A stretch of 55,316 nucleotides of DNA from contig CACWHK010000028.1 in the NCBI GenBank assembly GCA_902760755.1, positions 1 to 55,316 of the forward strand, written 5' to 3'. The notes beneath the pieces were generated by a model. The model was not told the DNA's origin and did no database searches. It was given only the letters and a program-made list of their open reading frames with translations. The translations under genes and the position numbers were made by a program. Below, piece after piece: positions 52,288 to 55,316 of this stretch (position 1 is its first letter; every line of letters begins with the position of its first letter). The DNA is from an uncultured Lachnospiraceae bacterium (lineage in GTDB: Bacteria > Bacillota > Clostridia > Lachnospirales > Lachnospiraceae).

Positions 52288-52316
52288 ATTATACTGCCTG
52301 AGGCATGTGATGTCAA
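52288..52316 (-). promoter_or_regulatory. Perfect consensus promoter
   Basis: TTGACA (52316-52311), 17 bp and TATAAT (52293-52288) on the minus strand. It lies immediately after the uvrA stop and drives the small basic membrane protein. Confidence 0.85.
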
Positions 52317-52319
52317 ACC

Positions 52320-55163
52320 CTATAGCATCTTCTTCAGGTATTTACCCGTGTACGAGCCACGGACCTTCGCCACCTGCTCGGGGGTTCCCTTCGCAACGAG
52401 GGTGCCGCCGGCGTCGCCTCCTTCAGGACCCATGTCCAGGATATAGTCGGCTTGTTTGATGACGTCGAGGTTATGCTCGATGACGACCACGGTGTTACCG
52501 CCATCAGCAAGGCGCTGGAGGATGTCCAGCAGTTTCTGGACATCCGCGAAGTGGAGGCCGGTGGTAGGTTCGTCGAGGATGTAAATGGTTCGGCCGGTGC
52601 TCCTTCGGGAGAGCTCGGTGGCCAGCTTGATTCGCTGGGCTTCACCACCGGACAGGGTGGTGGAGGGCTGACCGAGCTTGATGTAGCCGAGGCCCACATC
52701 GCGAAGGGTCTCCATCTTGCGTTTTACGGAGGGCACGGCGTCGAAGAAGTCGCAGGCTTCGTCCACGGTCATGTCCAGTACTTCGTAGATGTTCTTCCCC
52801 TTGTAGTGAACCTCCAGGGTCTCACGGTTGTAGCGCTTACCGCCGCAGACTTCGCAGGGCACGTAAATGTCCGGCAGGAAGTGCATTTCTATCTTCACAA
52901 TTCCGTCGCCCTTGCAGGCTTCGCAGCGTCCTCCCGCCACGTTAAAGGAGAAGCGTCCCTTACTATAGCCGAAGGTCTTGGCATCTCTGGTGCTGGCGAA
53001 GAGGTCGCGGATCTGGTCGAATACACCGGTGTAGGTTGCAGGATTCGAGCGCGGGGTCCGTCCGATGGGCGACTGGTCGATATCGATCACCTTGTCAAGC
53101 TCGTCGTAGCCGGTGATGGCGTCATGCTTGCCGGGCTTTACCCGGGCACGGTTCAGGTCACGGAGCAGCCGCTTCTTCAGAATTTCATTGATGAGGGAGC
53201 TCTTGCCGGAACCGGAGACTCCGGTTACGCAGGTGAAGATCCCGAGGGGAATCTCCACGTCGATGTTCTTCAGGTTGTTCTGACGCGCGCCATGGATGGT
53301 AAGCCAGCCCGTGGGCTCGCGGCGCTGCTTCGGAACGGCGATCTCCAGCTCATGGGAGAGGTATTTGCCCGTAACAGATTCCTTGCAGGCCATGATATCC
53401 GCAGCCGTTCCGGTGGCCACGATCTCTCCGCCGTGCACGCCGGCTCCCGGTCCCACATCCACGATGAAGTCCGCTTCCCGCATGGTTTCTTCGTCATGCT
53501 CCACGACGATCAGGGTATTTCCCAGGTCCCGAAGGTTCTTCAGGGACGCGATCAGCTTGTCGTTATCCCGCTGGTGCAGACCGATACTGGGCTCGTCCAG
53601 GATGTAGGAAACGCCTACCAGTCCCGATCCGATCTGGGTTGCCAGGCGGATCCGCTGTGCCTCACCACCGGACAGAGTTCCTGTGGGACGGCTCAGTGTC
53701 AGGTAATTCAGACCCACATCCGACATGAAGCGGAGTCTGGCTCCGATCTCCCGGAGGATCTGCTCTCCGATCATGGTCTGCCGGTCGGTCAGCTCCGTCT
53801 TCGAGAGGTAGTCCCGCAGCTGATCCACGGAGAATTCCGTCACATCAAAGATATTCTTATCCCCGATGGTCACGGCCAGGGATTCCGGCTTCAGACGCTT
53901 TCCGCCGCAGGACTCGCAGGGGATCAGGGTCATGTACTCTTCATACTCTGCTCGCATGGCCTCGGAGGAGGTCTCCTTGTAGCGCTGCTGGCAGTTTTTG
54001 ATCAGGCCCTCGAAGGAGTAGAAGAAGACACTCCTCCTCGAGCGCTGGCTGTCATAATACACCTTCACTCTCCGTCCGCGGGTACCGTTCAGGATCACAT
54101 CCTTTGCCTCGTCGGAGAGCTCCCGCCACGGGGTATCCAGGGAGAAGCCGTACTCGGTGGAGAGGGCTTCCAGCATGGCATGGCTGTAGCTCTTCTTATC
54201 GCCGCTGGACTGCCATCCCATGACCGCGATGGCTCCTTCATTTAACGAACGGGTCTTGTCCGGGATCATCAGATCCGGGTCGAATTCCTGCTTGAAGCCG
54301 AGACCGGTGCAGACCGGGCAGGCTCCGAAGGGGTTGTTGAAGGAGAAGGACCGGGGCTCGATCTCGTCGATGGAGATCCCGCAGTCCGGGCAGGAGAAGC
54401 TGTCCGAGAAGGAAAGAACCTGGTCCTCTTCTCCGGCATTTCCAACCACGTCGATCTTCACTAAGCCTTCCGACTGCTTCAGGGCAGTCTCCAGGGATCC
54501 GGCCAGACGACTCTCGATCCCTTCCTTGATCACAAGGCGGTCCACGATGATGTCGATGTTATGCTTCTTGTTCTTTTCGAGCTTGATCTCTTCATCCAGA
54601 TCGTACTGGCTTCCGTCCACGATCACGCGGGCGAAGCCGCTCCGCTTGGCCGCTGCCAGAAGCTTCTCATGCTCGCCCTTCCGCCCGCGGACCACCGGGG
54701 ACAGGACCTGGAATTTCGTCCGCTCCGGCAGGGTCATAATCTGATCCACCATCTGATCCACGGTCTGGCGCTCGATCACCTTGCCGCATTTCGGGCAGTG
54801 GGGGACACCGATCCTTGCAAAGAGAAGACGCAGATAGTCGTAGATCTCTGTCACGGTTCCGACGGTGGAACGGGGGTTCCGGTTCGTGGACTTCTGGTCG
54901 ATGGAGATCGCAGGGGAAAGGCCTTCGATCTTATCCACATCCGGCTTATCTGCCTGCCCGAGGAACATGCGGGCATACGAAGAGAGGGACTCCACGTAAC
55001 GACGCTGTCCCTCTGCATAGATCGTATCGAATGCCAGAGAGGATTTTCCCGAGCCGGACAGGCCCGTGAAAACAACGAACTGATTGCGCGGGATCCGAAG
55101 ATCGATATTCTTCAGATTGTGCTCACGCGCTCCCTGGATCGTGATATATTTTATGTCTTTCAT
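52320..55163 (-). CDS. uvrA: Excinuclease ABC subunit A
   Basis: DNA-damage recognition ATPase of nucleotide excision repair. 947 residues, the normal length. It has two ABC modules with Walker [19 protein letters not shown] (near residue 35) and [15 protein letters not shown] (near 645), two signature [16 protein letters not shown] motifs, two DEP-type Walker B segments, and zinc-binding cysteine pairs (CPDCG..CPVC and [17 protein letters not shown]). UvrB and UvrC are not in the window. The gene has its own promoter at 55196-55224. Nothing unusual. Confidence 0.98.
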   Translation of the reverse strand: MKDIKYITIQGAREHNLKNIDLRIPRNQFVVFTGLSGSGKSSLAFDTIYAEGQRRYVESLSSYARMFLGQADKPDVDKIEGLSPAISIDQKSTNRNPRSTVGTVTEIYDYLRLLFARIGVPHCPKCGKVIERQTVDQMVDQIMTLPERTKFQVLSPVVRGRKGEHEKLLAAAKRSGFARVIVDGSQYDLDEEIKLEKNKKHNIDIIVDRLVIKEGIESRLAGSLETALKQSEGLVKIDVVGNAGEEDQVLSFSDSFSCPDCGISIDEIEPRSFSFNNPFGACPVCTGLGFKQEFDPDLMIPDKTRSLNEGAIAVMGWQSSGDKKSYSHAMLEALSTEYGFSLDTPWRELSDEAKDVILNGTRGRRVKVYYDSQRSRRSVFFYSFEGLIKNCQQRYKETSSEAMRAEYEEYMTLIPCESCGGKRLKPESLAVTIGDKNIFDVTEFSVDQLRDYLSKTELTDRQTMIGEQILREIGARLRFMSDVGLNYLTLSRPTGTLSGGEAQRIRLATQIGSGLVGVSYILDEPSIGLHQRDNDKLIASLKNLRDLGNTLIVVEHDEETMREADFIVDVGPGAGVHGGEIVATGTAADIMACKESVTGKYLSHELEIAVPKQRREPTGWLTIHGARQNNLKNIDVEIPLGIFTCVTGVSGSGKSSLINEILKKRLLRDLNRARVKPGKHDAITGYDELDKVIDIDQSPIGRTPRSNPATYTGVFDQIRDLFASTRDAKTFGYSKGRFSFNVAGGRCEACKGDGIVKIEMHFLPDIYVPCEVCGGKRYNRETLEVHYKGKNIYEVLDMTVDEACDFFDAVPSVKRKMETLRDVGLGYIKLGQPSTTLSGGEAQRIKLATELSRRSTGRTIYILDEPTTGLHFADVQKLLDILQRLADGGNTVVVIEHNLDVIKQADYILDMGPEGGDAGGTLVAKGTPEQVAKVRGSYTGKYLKKML

Positions 55164-55195
55164 CTTGTTCTTCCTCTGAACGTAGGGATGTACCT

Positions 55196-55224
55196 ATTAT
55201 ATCAAACCGTCAGAGAAACTTCAA
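55196..55224 (-). promoter_or_regulatory. Promoter of uvrA
   Basis: TTGAAG (55224-55219), 17 bp and TATAAT (55201-55196) on the minus strand, 33 bp before the ATG. No LexA-type box could be recognised within it. Confidence 0.65.
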
Positions 55225-55316
55225 CCGTGTTTCGAACATATTTTCGCCTGAAAATTAAAGCTTTGTTCCCCTAACAAAACCATTTTCGAGCAAATAATCC
55301 TTTGCATACGGAAAAT

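Noticed and set aside
52452-54245. Long plus-strand open frame (597 codons)
   Set aside because: It lies opposite uvrA, which has all family motifs; the plus-strand translation matches nothing.

Overview
The window looks like chromosome of a Gram-positive, low-to-mid GC Clostridia, most likely a Lachnospiraceae member. The support is the L2-L23-L4-L3-S10 ribosomal operon order, a type III glutamine synthetase, a sucrose PTS regulon with LacI-type operators, choline-binding-like cell-wall repeat proteins, strong Shine-Dalgarno sites and TTGNNN-17-TATAAT promoters. This placement rests on gene content, not on a database search. Most genes lie on the minus strand.

Region by region. (1) 1-3813: start of the S10 ribosomal protein operon on the minus strand (rpsJ, rplC, rplD, rplW, rplB, partial rpsS). 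It has a clear promoter, a roughly 565-nt structured leader and an unusual 272-bp structured spacer between rpsJ and rplC. (2) 4114-4932: a lone plus-strand prepilin-like gene. (3) 5032-13855: minus-strand run with an rRNA-type methyltransferase carrying a REP-like insertion, an ABC-2 exporter (ATPase plus two permeases), a citrate synthase broken by a frameshift with a probable deletion, a metallophosphoesterase, and a cytoplasmic ParB-like/BMP-lipoprotein fusion. (4) 13998-16109: malic enzyme and a radical-SAM-like protein that has lost two of three cluster cysteines. (5) 16205-23222: a three-gene SMC/condensin operon resembling Wadjet JetA-JetB-JetC (MksF-MksE-MksB) with no JetD nuclease. 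A 171-bp structured repeat sits between jetA-like and jetB-like. (6) 23346-31988: a 1084-aa surface repeat protein, class II aldolase, AAA+ (CbxX/SpoVK-like) ATPase, HAD phosphatase, MTA/SAH-nucleosidase-like protein and VanZ-like protein. (7) 32132-38493: type III glutamine synthetase, two small membrane proteins, and larB-larC-larE for the nickel-pincer cofactor, without larA. (8) 38630-51578: SleB-type wall hydrolase, then a sucrose regulon: scrA-ptsH-scrK-scrB in one operon, GH13 amylosucrase/sucrose phosphorylase-like gene-scrR-HAD in a second, and fruK-ptsI in a third. (9) 51803-55163: a small basic membrane protein with a perfect consensus promoter, and uvrA.

How the genes work together. 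ScrA imports and phosphorylates sucrose using EI (ptsI) and HPr (ptsH). ScrB cleaves sucrose-6-phosphate and ScrK phosphorylates the released fructose, while a GH13 enzyme handles unphosphorylated sucrose. ScrR probably binds the near-identical operators placed just downstream of the -10 boxes of both sucrose promoters. HPr lacks the usual regulatory Ser46.

Most notable observations. Two 171-bp copies of a hairpin element (21387-21557 and 40275-40445) have equal length and differ at only seven positions. One difference lies in a bulge and the other six form three compensatory base-pair changes, which is direct evidence for a selected, folded element. One copy supplies the C-terminal codons and stop of scrB. 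Two enzymes (citrate synthase and 1-phosphofructokinase) carry internal deletions, and a REP-like family is scattered through the window, once in frame inside a gene. No tRNA, rRNA, CRISPR array or transposase gene was seen.
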